This document shows positions 42,581-51,935 of a DNA stretch of 58,847 nucleotides, in pieces. A program made the translations under genes and the position numbers. The notes beneath the pieces are model-generated. The model was given only the letters and a program-made list of their open reading frames with translations. It had not been told where the DNA came from and did no database searches. Each line of letters starts with the position of its first letter. Positions within the stretch are counted from its first letter, which is position 1. This DNA comes from CAZOKN01 sp964580525 (GTDB lineage: Bacteria; Pseudomonadota; Alphaproteobacteria; Rickettsiales; UBA6187), in the NCBI GenBank assembly GCA_964580525.1, contig CAZOKN010000006.1, positions 1 to 58,847 on the forward strand. The letters are read 5' to 3'.

Positions 42581-44394
42581 ATGCCTAACGCATATCAAAT
42601 AGTAGAACATGAATATGATGTAGTTGTTGTGGGAGCTGGCGGCGCCGGTTTGCGCGCAACTTTTGGTATGGCAGAAAAGGGATTATCCACTGCCTGCATA
42701 ACTAAAGTTTTTCCTACCAGAAGTCACACTGTTGCAGCACAAGGTGGAATTAGTGCGGCTCTAGGCAATATGGGTGAGGATGATTGGCGCTGGCACATGT
42801 ATGACACTGTTAAAGGTTCTGATTGGTTGGGCGACCAAGACGCAATTCAATATATGTGTCAGGAAGCTCCTGCTGCGATATTGGAACTTGAGCATTATGG
42901 CGTGCCTTTCTCGCGTACTGCTGAAGGTAAAATATATCAACGTCCTTTCGGTGGAATGACTACTAATTATGGTGAAGGCAAAGCTGCACAGCGTACTTGT
43001 GCGGCAGCTGATAGAACTGGTCACGCAATTTTGCATACGCTTTATACTCAGGCTTTAAAGCATCAGGCTAAATTTTTTATAGAATTTTTTGCTCTCGATC
43101 TAATCATGGATGATGAGGGAGTTTGCCGTGGTGTTATGGCTTGGGATTTAGCTAATGGTACGTTGCATCGCTTCCGTGCCCATCAGGTTGTTTTGGCAAC
43201 AGGTGGTTATGGTCGTGCCTATTTTTATTTTACTTCTGCGAATACATGAAATGGTGATGGTGGCGGTATGGCGTCANNNNNNNNNNATTACAAGATATGG
43301 AATTCGTTCAATTCCATCCAACTGGTATTTATGGTTCTGGTTGCTTGATTACCGAAGGTGTGAGAGGCGAGGGCGGATATCTCGTGAATTCTGACGGTGA
43401 AAGATTTATGGAGCGTTATGCTCCAACTGCAAAAGATCTTGCATCGCGCGATGTTGTGAGTCGTGCAATGACTATCGAAATAAGAGAAGGTCGTGGCGTT
43501 GGTCCTAAAAAAGATCACGTTTATTTGCATCTTGACCATCTTCCACGTGAAGTTATTGAAAAAAGATTACCAGGAATTGCTGAGACGGCAAAAATTTTCG
43601 CAGGTGTTGATGTAAGCAAGCAGCCGATTCCTGTGTTGCCTACGGTGCATTATAATATGGGTGGTATTCCTACTAATTATCATGGTGAAGTTGTTACTTT
43701 AAAAGGTAAAAATCCGGACAGCGTTGTACCTGGATTGATGGCGATAGGCGAAGCGGCTTGCGTTTCTGTACATGGCGCTAATCGTCTTGGTTCAAATTCT
43801 TTGCTTGACCTTGTTGTGTTTGGACGTGCTGCAGCCATTCGCGCAAAAGAGCTTGTTAAGCCTGGCACATCACATAAAGTTTTATCCCAAGAAGTTAGTG
43901 ATGCGGCAATTGCTAGATTTGATAAAATCAGAAATGCTAAAGGTTCAAAAACTACTGCTCATATCAGAAATGAAATGCAGTGGACGATGCAACAGCATGC
44001 TTCTGTTTTCCGTACTGAAGAAACTTTGAAGGAAGGTTTGGAAAAAATTACTGAGATTTATCATAGCTATGAAGATCTTGGTGTTAGCGATAGAGGTATG
44101 GTTTGGAATAGCGATTTAGTTGAAGCTTTAGAGCTGGATAATTTGCGCAGTCAGGCTGTTATAACTATGGCGTGTGCGGCAAATCGTAAAGAAAGCCGTG
44201 GTGCGCATGCGAGAGAAGATCATCCTGATAGAGATGATAAGCACTGGCATAAGCACTCTATTGCATGGCTGGACGAACTTTCTTCTGGCAGCAAAGCTAA
44301 GAAGGGTAAGATAAAAATAGATTATAGACCTGTGCATATGAATACTTTAAGCAATGAGGTGAAGACTGTGCCTCTTAAAAAGCGTGTATATTAG
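42581..44394 (+). CDS. sdhA: Succinate dehydrogenase flavoprotein subunit (interrupted by TGA and gap)
   Basis: About 600 residues if joined. The N-terminal part has the FAD fold (VVGAGGAGLRATFGMAEKG), RSHTVAAQGGISAALGNM with the flavin His, and GSDWLGDQDAIQYM. The C-terminal part holds MEFVQFHPTGIYGSG, LGSNSLLDLVVFGRAAA and NLRSQAVITMACA. The first frame ends on TGA at 43247-43249, where homologues have Cys (SAHTCTGDGGG; here SANT-stop-NGDGGG). Ten N follow at 43277-43286, with a frame shift across them. Both faults sit at contig ends and are probably assembly or base errors in an intact gene. The enzyme oxidises succinate in the TCA cycle. Confidence 0.9.
43277..43286. other. Assembly gap (10 N) inside sdhA
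   Basis: A run of N between contig ends. The downstream frame resumes at 43288 and is out of phase with the upstream frame. Homologues read GMALRAGLPLQDM here, which would fit a true gap of about 14 bases. Confidence 0.95.
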
Positions 44395-44406
44395 GACGAG
44401 GATAAA

Positions 44407-45207
44407 ATGGTTGAACTGGTATTACCAAAAAATTCTAAAGTTACAAAAGGCGCTTACCACAGCGCTCCGTCTGGTGCGAAAAATACTCGCAAGGTAAATG
44501 TCTATAGATGGGATCCTGAAAGCGTTGACGCAAATGGGGAGCCTAAAAATCCACGTGTTGATACTTATGAAGTTGACATGGATACTTGCGGTCCTATGGT
44601 TTTGGACGCATTGATAAAAATCAAAAATGAAGTTGATAGTAGCTTAACTTTCAGGCGTTCATGCCGCGAGGGAATTTGCGGTTCATGTGCGATGAATATT
44701 GATGGCACAAACACTTTGGCGTGCACAAAGGGCTGCGATGATGTGAAGGGCGATATAAATATTTATCCTTTGCCACACATGCCTGTTGTGAAAGATTTAG
44801 TTCCTGATCTCACAAATTTTTATGCGCAATATGAATCTGTTGAGCCATGGCTAAAAACTGATAGCCAAGCTCCAGCAAGCTCAGAGCGTTTGCAATCGCC
44901 TGAAGACAGAGATAAGCTTGATGGTTTATATGAATGTATATTGTGTGCTTGCTGTTCAACCAGCTGCCCGAGCTATTGGTGGAATAGCGATAAATATCTT
45001 GGCCCTGCAGTTTTGTTGCAGGCTTATCGCTGGATTGTAGATAGTCGTGATGAATATACAGGTGAAAGGCTTGATAAGCTTGATGATTCCTTCAAGTTAT
45101 ATCGTTGCCATACAATCATGAACTGTGCAAAAACTTGCCCAAAAGGATTGAATCCTGCGAAAGCTATAGCTGGAATAAAACAGCTATTGGCTAAGAGGCA
45201 TGGTTAA
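44407..45207 (+). CDS. sdhB: Succinate dehydrogenase iron-sulfur subunit
   Basis: A 266-residue protein with three clusters: the 2Fe-2S ligands in SCREGICGSCAMNIDGTNTLAC, the 4Fe-4S in ECILCACCSTSCPSYWWN, and the 3Fe-4S in CHTIMNCAKTCPKGLNP. It moves electrons from SdhA FAD to ubiquinone in SdhCD. It starts 12 bp after sdhA, with an AGGACGAGG ribosome binding site. Confidence 0.97.
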   Translation: MVELVLPKNSKVTKGAYHSAPSGAKNTRKVNVYRWDPESVDANGEPKNPRVDTYEVDMDTCGPMVLDALIKIKNEVDSSLTFRRSCREGICGSCAMNIDGTNTLACTKGCDDVKGDINIYPLPHMPVVKDLVPDLTNFYAQYESVEPWLKTDSQAPASSERLQSPEDRDKLDGLYECILCACCSTSCPSYWWNSDKYLGPAVLLQAYRWIVDSRDEYTGERLDKLDDSFKLYRCHTIMNCAKTCPKGLNPAKAIAGIKQLLAKRHG

Positions 45208-45379
45208 AAATCATATTTCTGCAATTTGTTTAGATAGCTTAAAAGCTAATCCCTTACGCTTGCCTTAATATAAGCTGCATTGCAAAGAATTGAGGTGGAT
45301 TTAATAAAGTGACAGGGCTAAGTGACGTAGACTCCAATTCATGCGAGCAATTATGCTTGTAAAAAAATGGAGAGCTATA

Positions 45380-45700
45380 ATGTTGAATAAAAAATTAATA
45401 TCTGCTTTTGTTGTTGGTTCTGTTGTGTTAGCTGGTTCTGCTTTTGCCACTACTCCTACTTCGGCAACTTCTAATGCTAAAACTGAAATCAAAGCTGAAG
45501 CTAAATCTACTCTTTCGAGTGAGCAAGTTGCTTCTATTAAGAAAGAATGCTCGGCTCAAAATAAAGATGAAAAATCTGATGCATTTAAAAATTGCTTACA
45601 AGAGAAAGAAAAAGCTGCTTCTACAGCATCTACTTCTTCTAACGAAGCTAAAGGAAGCTCTCCAGCTGCAGAAAGCTCATCTAAAAAAGGTAGCATGTAG
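45380..45700 (+). CDS. Small exported protein, Ser/Ala/Lys-rich
   Basis: A 106-residue protein with signal peptide (MLNKKLISAFVVGSVVLAG, cleavage after AFA at about residue 23). The mature part has two Cys in a helical region (KKECSAQNKDEKSDAFKNCLQ) and a Ser/Glu/Ala-rich end. The third in-frame ATG (45380) is chosen for its GGAGAG ribosome binding site. It looks like a periplasmic protein with a possible disulfide. No family is recognised. A strong terminator follows. Confidence 0.72.
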   Translation: MLNKKLISAFVVGSVVLAGSAFATTPTSATSNAKTEIKAEAKSTLSSEQVASIKKECSAQNKDEKSDAFKNCLQEKEKAASTASTSSNEAKGSSPAAESSSKKGSM

Positions 45701-45715
45701 TAATTTAAAAAAAAC

Positions 45716-45752
45716 ACCGTGCGCTGGTTTTGCTAGCGCACGGTTTTGTTTT
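45716..45752 (+). terminator. Terminator after the small exported protein gene
   Basis: ACCGTGCGCT and AGCGCACGGT form a 10-bp stem around GGTTTTGCT, followed by TTTGTTTT. It also overlaps the convergent 3' end of the diguanylate cyclase gene. Confidence 0.9.
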
Positions 45753-45757
45753 GGCAA

Positions 45758-46831
45758 TCAATGTACCTGTAGAATTTCATCTCTTGATACTTGGTTACGC
45801 CCGGTATTTTTAGCGATATAAAGACGAGTATCGGCTTGCTTGTAAATATCAGTTGGAGTTGCCTCTTCCGGATGGTTTTCTGTTGAAGCTATGCCAATGG
45901 AAACTGTGCACGGTATTGGCATTATCGATTCCTTCAAGAAAAAATTATGTTTAGCAATGGTGTTGCAAATGCGATCGGCAACCCAGAAAGCGCCATCTTC
46001 AGGAGTGTCCGGTAAGAATATTGCAAATTCTTCACCGCCAACGCGAGCGACCATGTCTGTTTCGCGCACGCATTCTTTCATGATTTTTGTTACTTCAATT
46101 AAAACCTGATCGCCCCCAGCATGACCATGGGTGTCGTTTATGCGTTTGAAATAATCTATATCAACTAACAAAATCGAGAAAGCGCTACCTGAGCGTTTAA
46201 CACGTTTTAATTCGCTGTCTAGCGTACGGAAGAATGTGCCACGATTGGCAAGGCCAGTTAAAGCATCTGTGTGTGCCATGCGCAGCAATTCTTCGCGTGA
46301 TTTTGCTTCTGCTTGTATTCTATCGTTTATATCACGCAGAGATCCTATGGAGCCGATTATATTGCCTTTTTCATTGAACCATGGATAAGAAATATCAGTG
46401 ATCCAAACTTTGCGGCCATCTTTTGTGCGCACGAGATAGTCTGCCTGCCATTTATTGACATCGCCATTTTTACGTGAATCTTCAAGATCGTTATAAGAGC
46501 TAATAGATTTTATGCCGTTGCTAATTATTTTTGTTTCCAAAATTAATGAACGGAAATTTATTTTTTTCATTTCTTCAGGCGTGAAGCCAAGAAGTTTTAT
46601 TACAGCCGGGCTAATATAATCATATGTCATTTTGTCATAGCGCAGGCGATATACTGTGTCCGAGCAATATGAGGTGAGCAATGCTAGCTCTTCCTTCAAT
46701 TTGCGCGACTTCGCAGTGAAAGGCATCACCTTACGAATATGGGTCGCTTTTTCGGAGGTTTGTTTCTTAATATTCTTCAAAAGAGAGCGGTATTTCTTGT
46801 GAGTTTTAGACTTATTTGAACCAGAAGACAT
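45758..46831 (-). CDS. PAS-GGDEF diguanylate cyclase
   Basis: A 357-residue cytoplasmic enzyme: basic N-terminus, a PAS domain (about 50-180, DYISPAVIKLLGFTPEEM and IGSLRDINDR), and a GGDEF domain (about 190-350). The active-site loop is GGEEF. The inhibitory I-site RETD stands exactly five residues before it, so both c-di-GMP synthesis and feedback inhibition are expected. HTDALTGLANRG and DIDYFKRINDTHGHAGGDQVL are classical. AAGGAG precedes the ATG. No EAL or effector gene is nearby. Confidence 0.94.
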   Translation of the reverse strand: MSSGSNKSKTHKKYRSLLKNIKKQTSEKATHIRKVMPFTAKSRKLKEELALLTSYCSDTVYRLRYDKMTYDYISPAVIKLLGFTPEEMKKINFRSLILETKIISNGIKSISSYNDLEDSRKNGDVNKWQADYLVRTKDGRKVWITDISYPWFNEKGNIIGSIGSLRDINDRIQAEAKSREELLRMAHTDALTGLANRGTFFRTLDSELKRVKRSGSAFSILLVDIDYFKRINDTHGHAGGDQVLIEVTKIMKECVRETDMVARVGGEEFAIFLPDTPEDGAFWVADRICNTIAKHNFFLKESIMPIPCTVSIGIASTENHPEEATPTDIYKQADTRLYIAKNTGRNQVSRDEILQVH

Positions 46832-47003
46832 AACATAAGCTCCTTATTGGAGTTACTATATAAAAATCGGCATGTTGTGCTCATTTAGCTTTATGCACAC
46901 AACATATAGTGTCTATAACCAATAGATACACCTTTTTGCGTCTTGCGTCAATTATTAATTGAAATTATTTTTGTGAGTAATTGGATGTCTAGAATTACCA
47001 AAG

Positions 47004-47035
47004 TATATCCTGCGACTTTCGCCGCAGGATGACTT
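47004..47035. repeat. Short REP-like palindrome downstream of htpG
   Basis: ATCCTGCG and CGCAGGAT are exact complements around a CG-rich loop, flanked by GTCAT-type ends on one side. It resembles the GTCATCC...GGATGAC dispersed palindromes of many proteobacteria. No T run follows, so it is not an ordinary terminator. Confidence 0.6.
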
Positions 47036-47044
47036 TAAATATAA

Positions 47045-48961
47045 CTAGCTAGCCAAAGCCTTTTCCAAAAAGCTGTTAAAGCGTTTTGAGAATGCGCCGG
47101 TGTCGTTGATTGTTTCGCCGTCGATTATGCAAGCCTCATCAAATAAAAGCTCAACCAAATCACGGGATTTATCATCTGAATTATTATTGGCGATGTATTT
47201 TATAATAGGGTGACGAGTGTTTATCTCCAAAATTTTTGGTGAACTTGTGGCTAGCTGATTTTGGCTGATCAAAAAGCGTTCCATACGAATATCCATACCG
47301 CCTTCTTGTACGCCTAGGCATACTGGGCTGTCTGACAATTTTTTTGAAGCTACAACATCAAAAACTTTTTTGCCTAACACATCTTTGAAGAAAGTTTTGG
47401 TTTTTTCGAAATCAACGCTGCTCTCTTCTTTATCCTTTTTCTCTTTGTTTTCTTTTGTGGATTTTTCTTCCCCCATTTCATCAAAAGCCAGGTCAAGGCC
47501 AGAGCGTGTTATAGAGACAAGTTCCTTACCTTTATATTCATGCGTTACTGTTGTCCAGAAGTCATCAACGGCATCTGTAAGCAAAATAACTTCGATATTT
47601 TTTTTCAGGAAGCCTTCAATTTGTGGACTATTTTTCAAAGATTCAACATTGTCGCCACTCAAATAATAAATTTTGTCCTGACCATCTTTCATGTTTTTTA
47701 TATAATCATCCAGGCTGATAATTTTGCCGTCTGATTTTGTAGTTTGGAAATGACAAACTTCTAGCAATAATTCGCGATTGGCATCTACACCTTCGCATAA
47801 ACCTTCCTTTACAGTTGAACCAAAATTCTCCCAGAATTTAGAAAATTCTTCCGGCTCTTTTTCAGCCTTCTTTTTCAATTCACTCAAAACTTTTTTAGTT
47901 ATCGAGTTTCTAATTTTATGTACGACATTATTATGCTGCAAAGTTTCACGGCTGATGTTCAGCGGCAAATCTTCCGAATCGACAACGCCGCGCAAGAAGC
48001 GCAAAGATTGCGGTACTAAATTATTATTCTCCTCAGAAATAAACACCCGCTTAACATATAATTTTACGCGTGTGGCTCTATCCGGATGGAATAAATCAAA
48101 AGGTTTTGATGATGGAATAAATAGCAAGTTTGTATATTCCAATGCACCTTCAGCTTTGTTGTGCAAAATCATCCATGGCTTATCGCCGGCATGAGCAACA
48201 TGTTTATAAAATTCATTATATTGTTCAGCGCTGATTTCTGATTTTTGCTTTTTCCATAGAGCGGAACCTTCATTGATTATGTCTGCATCGCCATCACTAT
48301 CAATAAATTCAACAGGGAAGGAGATATGATCGGAATAAGTGCGCACGATATGTTTTATGCGGTGCTTATCTAAAAATTCTTTTTCATCTTCTTTTAAATG
48401 CAGAGTTATGCTGGTGCCGATTGGGCTTTGTGTTTCAGCTTCTTCTATTGTGTAGTTGCCATCAGCTTTGGAATTCCACACCCAGCTTTTTTCTTCGCCG
48501 GCTTTGCGTGAAGTTACTGTAACTTCATCAGCCACCATGAATGCAGAATAAAAACCAACACCGAACTGGCCGATTAATTGAATGTCTTTTTTAGCATCGC
48601 CTGTTGCTGAGGCTAAAAAGCGTTGTGTGCCTGAGCTGGCGATGGTACCGAGATTTTGTATAAGCTCAGCTTTATTCATGCCAATGCCATTATCAGAAAT
48701 TGTGAGTTGGTTATCTTTGGCATTTTCAATGATTGTTATTTTGAAAGCGTGGTCTTTATCAACCTGCAAATCTTTATTAGTTAAAATTTCATAGCGTAAT
48801 TTATCGCAGGCATCGGAGGCGTTTGAAATTAGTTCGCGCAGAAAAATATCCTTATGGGCGTAAAGCGAGTGAATCATCAATTGCAAGATCTTGCCGGTTT
48901 CAGCACCAAACTGATGAGTTTCTTTTTGTGGATGCTCTGCTTGCTTTTTTTGTGCTGTCAT
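47045..48961 (-). CDS. htpG: Molecular chaperone HtpG (Hsp90)
   Basis: A 638-residue Hsp90. ATP-binding domain motifs: FLRELISNASDACDKLRYE, ISDNGIGMNKAELIQNLG, and IGQFGVGFYSAFMVAD. The middle domain has SEDLPLNISRETLQ. The ATG at 48961 (MTAQKKQAEHPQ) has CAGGA upstream; 24 extra residues in frame are not conserved. It faces the nuo operon and lies 213 bp beyond the diguanylate cyclase gene on the same strand. Confidence 0.96.
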   Translation of the reverse strand: MTAQKKQAEHPQKETHQFGAETGKILQLMIHSLYAHKDIFLRELISNASDACDKLRYEILTNKDLQVDKDHAFKITIIENAKDNQLTISDNGIGMNKAELIQNLGTIASSGTQRFLASATGDAKKDIQLIGQFGVGFYSAFMVADEVTVTSRKAGEEKSWVWNSKADGNYTIEEAETQSPIGTSITLHLKEDEKEFLDKHRIKHIVRTYSDHISFPVEFIDSDGDADIINEGSALWKKQKSEISAEQYNEFYKHVAHAGDKPWMILHNKAEGALEYTNLLFIPSSKPFDLFHPDRATRVKLYVKRVFISEENNNLVPQSLRFLRGVVDSEDLPLNISRETLQHNNVVHKIRNSITKKVLSELKKKAEKEPEEFSKFWENFGSTVKEGLCEGVDANRELLLEVCHFQTTKSDGKIISLDDYIKNMKDGQDKIYYLSGDNVESLKNSPQIEGFLKKNIEVILLTDAVDDFWTTVTHEYKGKELVSITRSGLDLAFDEMGEEKSTKENKEKKDKEESSVDFEKTKTFFKDVLGKKVFDVVASKKLSDSPVCLGVQEGGMDIRMERFLISQNQLATSSPKILEINTRHPIIKYIANNNSDDKSRDLVELLFDEACIIDGETINDTGAFSKRFNSFLEKALAS

Positions 48962-49181
48962 TGTTTTGTCCTGTGGTTTAGGTTTTGACGAAAATTTCTG
49001 TTTTATAGATGGTGACGTGATTGTGAAATTCAAGTTTTTAGATAAAATTTTTTGTTATTTTTATTTATTTTGAGGTGGTATTGTTACATGTAATGTAAAT
49101 TACCCCTGTACTTAAAAAAAATAATCATATATATAGGCCAATGATGTATAAATTAGTGCACATAAAATAAGGGTTATTAAT

Positions 49182-49553
49182 TTGAATTTACCTGCTTATC
49201 TGCAAGAATATTTGCCTATTTTGATCTTCCTTGGTGTGGCCACTGGCCTTGCCATCGTTATGGTTCTGATTCCGTTTATAGTTGCTCTCAGGCGTCCTGA
49301 TAAAGAAAAACTTTCCGCTTATGAATGCGGCTTTGAAGCATTTTCCGATGCACGTGGCAAATTTGATGTACGTTTTTATTTAGTTTCCATATTGTTTATA
49401 ATATTCGATCTTGAAATTGCATTCCTTTTTCCATGGGCTATCACTCTTGGAAAAATAGGGGTTTTCGGTTTTTGGTCGATGATGGTTTTCCTTGCCGTTC
49501 TAACCGTAGGATTTATCTATGAGTGGAAAAAGGGTGGTCTTGAGTGGGAGTAG
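49182..49553 (+). CDS. nuoA: NADH-quinone oxidoreductase subunit A
   Basis: A 123-residue protein with three membrane helices; motif KLSAYECGFEAFSDARGKFDVRFYLVSILFIIFDLEIAFLFPWA is diagnostic (in parts: YECGFE, FDVRFYL, FDLEIAF). TTG start with AAGGG nine bases upstream. First gene of the complex I operon, divergent from htpG. Confidence 0.95.
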   Translation: MNLPAYLQEYLPILIFLGVATGLAIVMVLIPFIVALRRPDKEKLSAYECGFEAFSDARGKFDVRFYLVSILFIIFDLEIAFLFPWAITLGKIGVFGFWSMMVFLAVLTVGFIYEWKKGGLEWE

Positions 49554-49562
49554 TTGCTTGAT

Positions 49563-50126
49563 ATGTCGGTAAATTCTGGTTTAGAAAAATATAAAACTTC
49601 TATAACTCCTGGTACTTCTCAGGATAGTTTTTTTACTCAGATGTCTGATGAAATATCAAACAAGGGTTTTGTCATAGCTAAATTGGATGATTTAGTTAAT
49701 GCGGTGCGCACAGGCTCACTTTGGCCAATGACATTTGGTTTGGCTTGTTGCGCTGTTGAAATGATGCACACTGCTGCCAGCCGCTATGACTTAGATAGAT
49801 TCGGATTGGTTTTCCGTGCCAGCCCACGTCAATCTGACGTGATGATAGTTGCCGGAACTTTAACAAACAAAATGGCTCCAGCTTTGCGTAAAGTTTATGA
49901 CCAGATGGCTGAACCACGTTGGGTTATATCTATGGGTTCTTGCGCCAATGGTGGTGGTTATTACCATTATTCTTATTCCGTTGTGCGTGGGTGCGACCGT
50001 GTTGTACCTGTGGATGTTTATGTTCCTGGTTGCCCACCAACAGCTGAAGCTTTGCTTTATGGTGTTCTACAATTACAGAAAAAAATTAAGCGCACTGGTA
50101 CTATAATTAAGAGGAAGAAGGCGTAA
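49563..50126 (+). CDS. nuoB: NADH-quinone oxidoreductase subunit B
   Basis: A 187-residue subunit that binds cluster N2. Cluster cysteines: GLACCAVEMMH, MGSCANGGGYYHYSYS and VPGCPPTAEALLYG. The ATG at 49563 is chosen, with GGAG upstream in the end of nuoA; a TTG at 49554 gives three extra residues. It transfers electrons to quinone at the NuoD interface. Confidence 0.96.
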   Translation: MSVNSGLEKYKTSITPGTSQDSFFTQMSDEISNKGFVIAKLDDLVNAVRTGSLWPMTFGLACCAVEMMHTAASRYDLDRFGLVFRASPRQSDVMIVAGTLTNKMAPALRKVYDQMAEPRWVISMGSCANGGGYYHYSYSVVRGCDRVVPVDVYVPGCPPTAEALLYGVLQLQKKIKRTGTIIKRKKA

Positions 50127-50127
50127 A

Positions 50128-50742
50128 GTGTCAGAAATAACAAATGATTTTAAAGAGTTTGCTGCCTATATCGAAAAGGGATTGCCTGACGATATAAAAG
50201 GTATTGTTTCGTTTGATGGTGGTGAATTTGTAATTTCATTGCGTGACCCTGATCATATCCAAAAGGTTCTTACGTTTCTTCGCGATGATGTGCGTTGTCA
50301 GTTTAAAATTCTGATTGATTTGTTGGGCGTTGATTATCCAGAGAGAGAAAAGCGTTTCGAAGTTGTTTATAACTTGCTGAGCATTAGGCATAATTCGCGC
50401 ATAAGAGTGCGTCTGAATGTTGCTGAAGGTGAGTTGGTTCCAACAGCTACTACTGTGTTTAGCGCGGCTGGTTGGTTGGAGCGCGAAGTTTGGGATATGT
50501 ATGGCGTTTATTTTGCCGGCAATCCTGATCTTAGAAGAATACTTACTGATTATGGTTTTTCTGGCCATCCGCAAAGAAAAGATTTTCCGCTGACAGGATA
50601 TGTTGAAGTGCGTTATGACCAGGAGAAAAAAAGGGTTGTATATGAGCCTGTGAAGCTTGATCAGGAATTTAGAACATTTGATTTTGTAAGCCCTTGGGAA
50701 GGTACTGAATATGTATTCCCGGCTGAAGAAAAAAAGGCATAG
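50128..50742 (+). CDS. nuoC: NADH-quinone oxidoreductase subunit C
   Basis: A 204-residue, separate (not NuoCD-fused) 30-kDa subunit. CKFKILIDLLGVDYPEREKRFEVVYNLLS-type region and WLEREVWDMYGVYFAGNPDLRRIL, then GFSGHPQRKDFPLTGYVEVRYD are typical. GTG start one base after nuoB. No cofactor. Confidence 0.95.
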   Translation: MSEITNDFKEFAAYIEKGLPDDIKGIVSFDGGEFVISLRDPDHIQKVLTFLRDDVRCQFKILIDLLGVDYPEREKRFEVVYNLLSIRHNSRIRVRLNVAEGELVPTATTVFSAAGWLEREVWDMYGVYFAGNPDLRRILTDYGFSGHPQRKDFPLTGYVEVRYDQEKKRVVYEPVKLDQEFRTFDFVSPWEGTEYVFPAEEKKA

Positions 50743-50745
50743 AAA

Positions 50746-51933
50746 ATGGCAAAAACAAAGTCTGTAGACATTAAAAATATGACTCTTAATTTCGGTCCCC
50801 AGCACCCGGCAGCGCATGGCGTTTTGCGTTTGGTGTTGGAAATGGATGGCGAAGTTGTGGAGCGTGCGGATTCTCATATAGGTTTGCTGCACAGAGGAAC
50901 TGAAAAACTTATCGAACATAAAACATATATGCAAGCTGTGCCTTATTTTGACAGGCTGGACTATGTAGCGCCAATGTCGCAGGAACATGCTTTTGCTTTG
51001 GCCACGGAAAAATTGTTGGGCTGCGAAGTGCCTGTGCGTGCAAAATATATACGCGTTTTATTCTGTGAAATATCTCGTCTTCTAAATCATATATTGAACA
51101 TTACTACGCAAGCACTCGATGTTGGTGCGATGACGCCGTTATTATGGATGTTTGAAGAACGTGAGAAAATGATGGAGTTTTATGAGCGTGCTTCTGGTGC
51201 AAGATTGCATGCTAATTATTTCCGTCCGGGTGGTGTGGCGCGTGATTTACCGGCTGGTTTGTTGCAAGATATTATGAAATTTGCTGAAAACTTCCCGAAG
51301 ATGATTGATGATATGGAAGGTCTTTTGACTGAAAATCGTATCTTTAAACAGCGTATGGTTGATATTGGCACGGTTACTAAAGCTCAAGCGCAGGATTGGG
51401 GGTTTTCTGGTCCTATGCTGCGTGGTTCTGGTGTGCCTTGGGATTTACGCAAAGCTCAGCCTTATGAAGTTTATAATGATATGGATTTTGATATTCCAAT
51501 TGGTAAAAATGGCGATTGTTACGATCGTTATCTGGTGCGGGTTGAAGAAATGCGCCAATCGGTGAAAATTATTAAACAAGCTATTGAGAAAATGCCTGGT
51601 GGCCCTGTTAAGACAACAGATAGAAAAATATCACCGCCTCCACGTGCTGAGATGAAAAAATCAATGGAAGCATTAATCCATCATTTCAAATTATTTACTG
51701 AAGGTTATCACGTGCCAGCTGGCGAGACTTATGCAGCTGTTGAAGCGCCTAAGGGTGAGTTTGGTGTGTTCTTGGTTTCAGATGGTTCGAATAAGCCATA
51801 TAGATGCAGGATAAAAGCGCCAGGATTCAGCCATTTACAAGGACTTGATTTTATGACTAAAGGCCACATGCTGGCGGACGTTGTTGCGGTGATCGGTTCG
51901 TTGGATATTGTGTTTGGGGAGATAGATAGATAG
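50746..51933 (+). CDS. nuoD: NADH-quinone oxidoreductase subunit D
   Basis: A 395-residue 49-kDa subunit: NFGPQHPAAHGVLRLVLEMD, HIGLLHRGTEKLIE and YFDRLDYVAPMSQEHAFALA. It forms the quinone cavity with NuoB. Three bases after nuoC. Confidence 0.97.
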   Translation: MAKTKSVDIKNMTLNFGPQHPAAHGVLRLVLEMDGEVVERADSHIGLLHRGTEKLIEHKTYMQAVPYFDRLDYVAPMSQEHAFALATEKLLGCEVPVRAKYIRVLFCEISRLLNHILNITTQALDVGAMTPLLWMFEEREKMMEFYERASGARLHANYFRPGGVARDLPAGLLQDIMKFAENFPKMIDDMEGLLTENRIFKQRMVDIGTVTKAQAQDWGFSGPMLRGSGVPWDLRKAQPYEVYNDMDFDIPIGKNGDCYDRYLVRVEEMRQSVKIIKQAIEKMPGGPVKTTDRKISPPPRAEMKKSMEALIHHFKLFTEGYHVPAGETYAAVEAPKGEFGVFLVSDGSNKPYRCRIKAPGFSHLQGLDFMTKGHMLADVVAVIGSLDIVFGEIDR

Positions 51934-51935
51934 TT

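Noticed and set aside
43247..43249. TGA as selenocysteine or tryptophan codon in sdhA
   Set aside because: TGA ends pdxJ and the bamB-upstream gene normally, no SECIS-like element is apparent, and the site lies next to an assembly gap.
50236..50988. Long minus-strand frame of 250 codons over nuoC and nuoD
   Set aside because: Shadow of real genes; composition is typical of antisense frames, with no family match.
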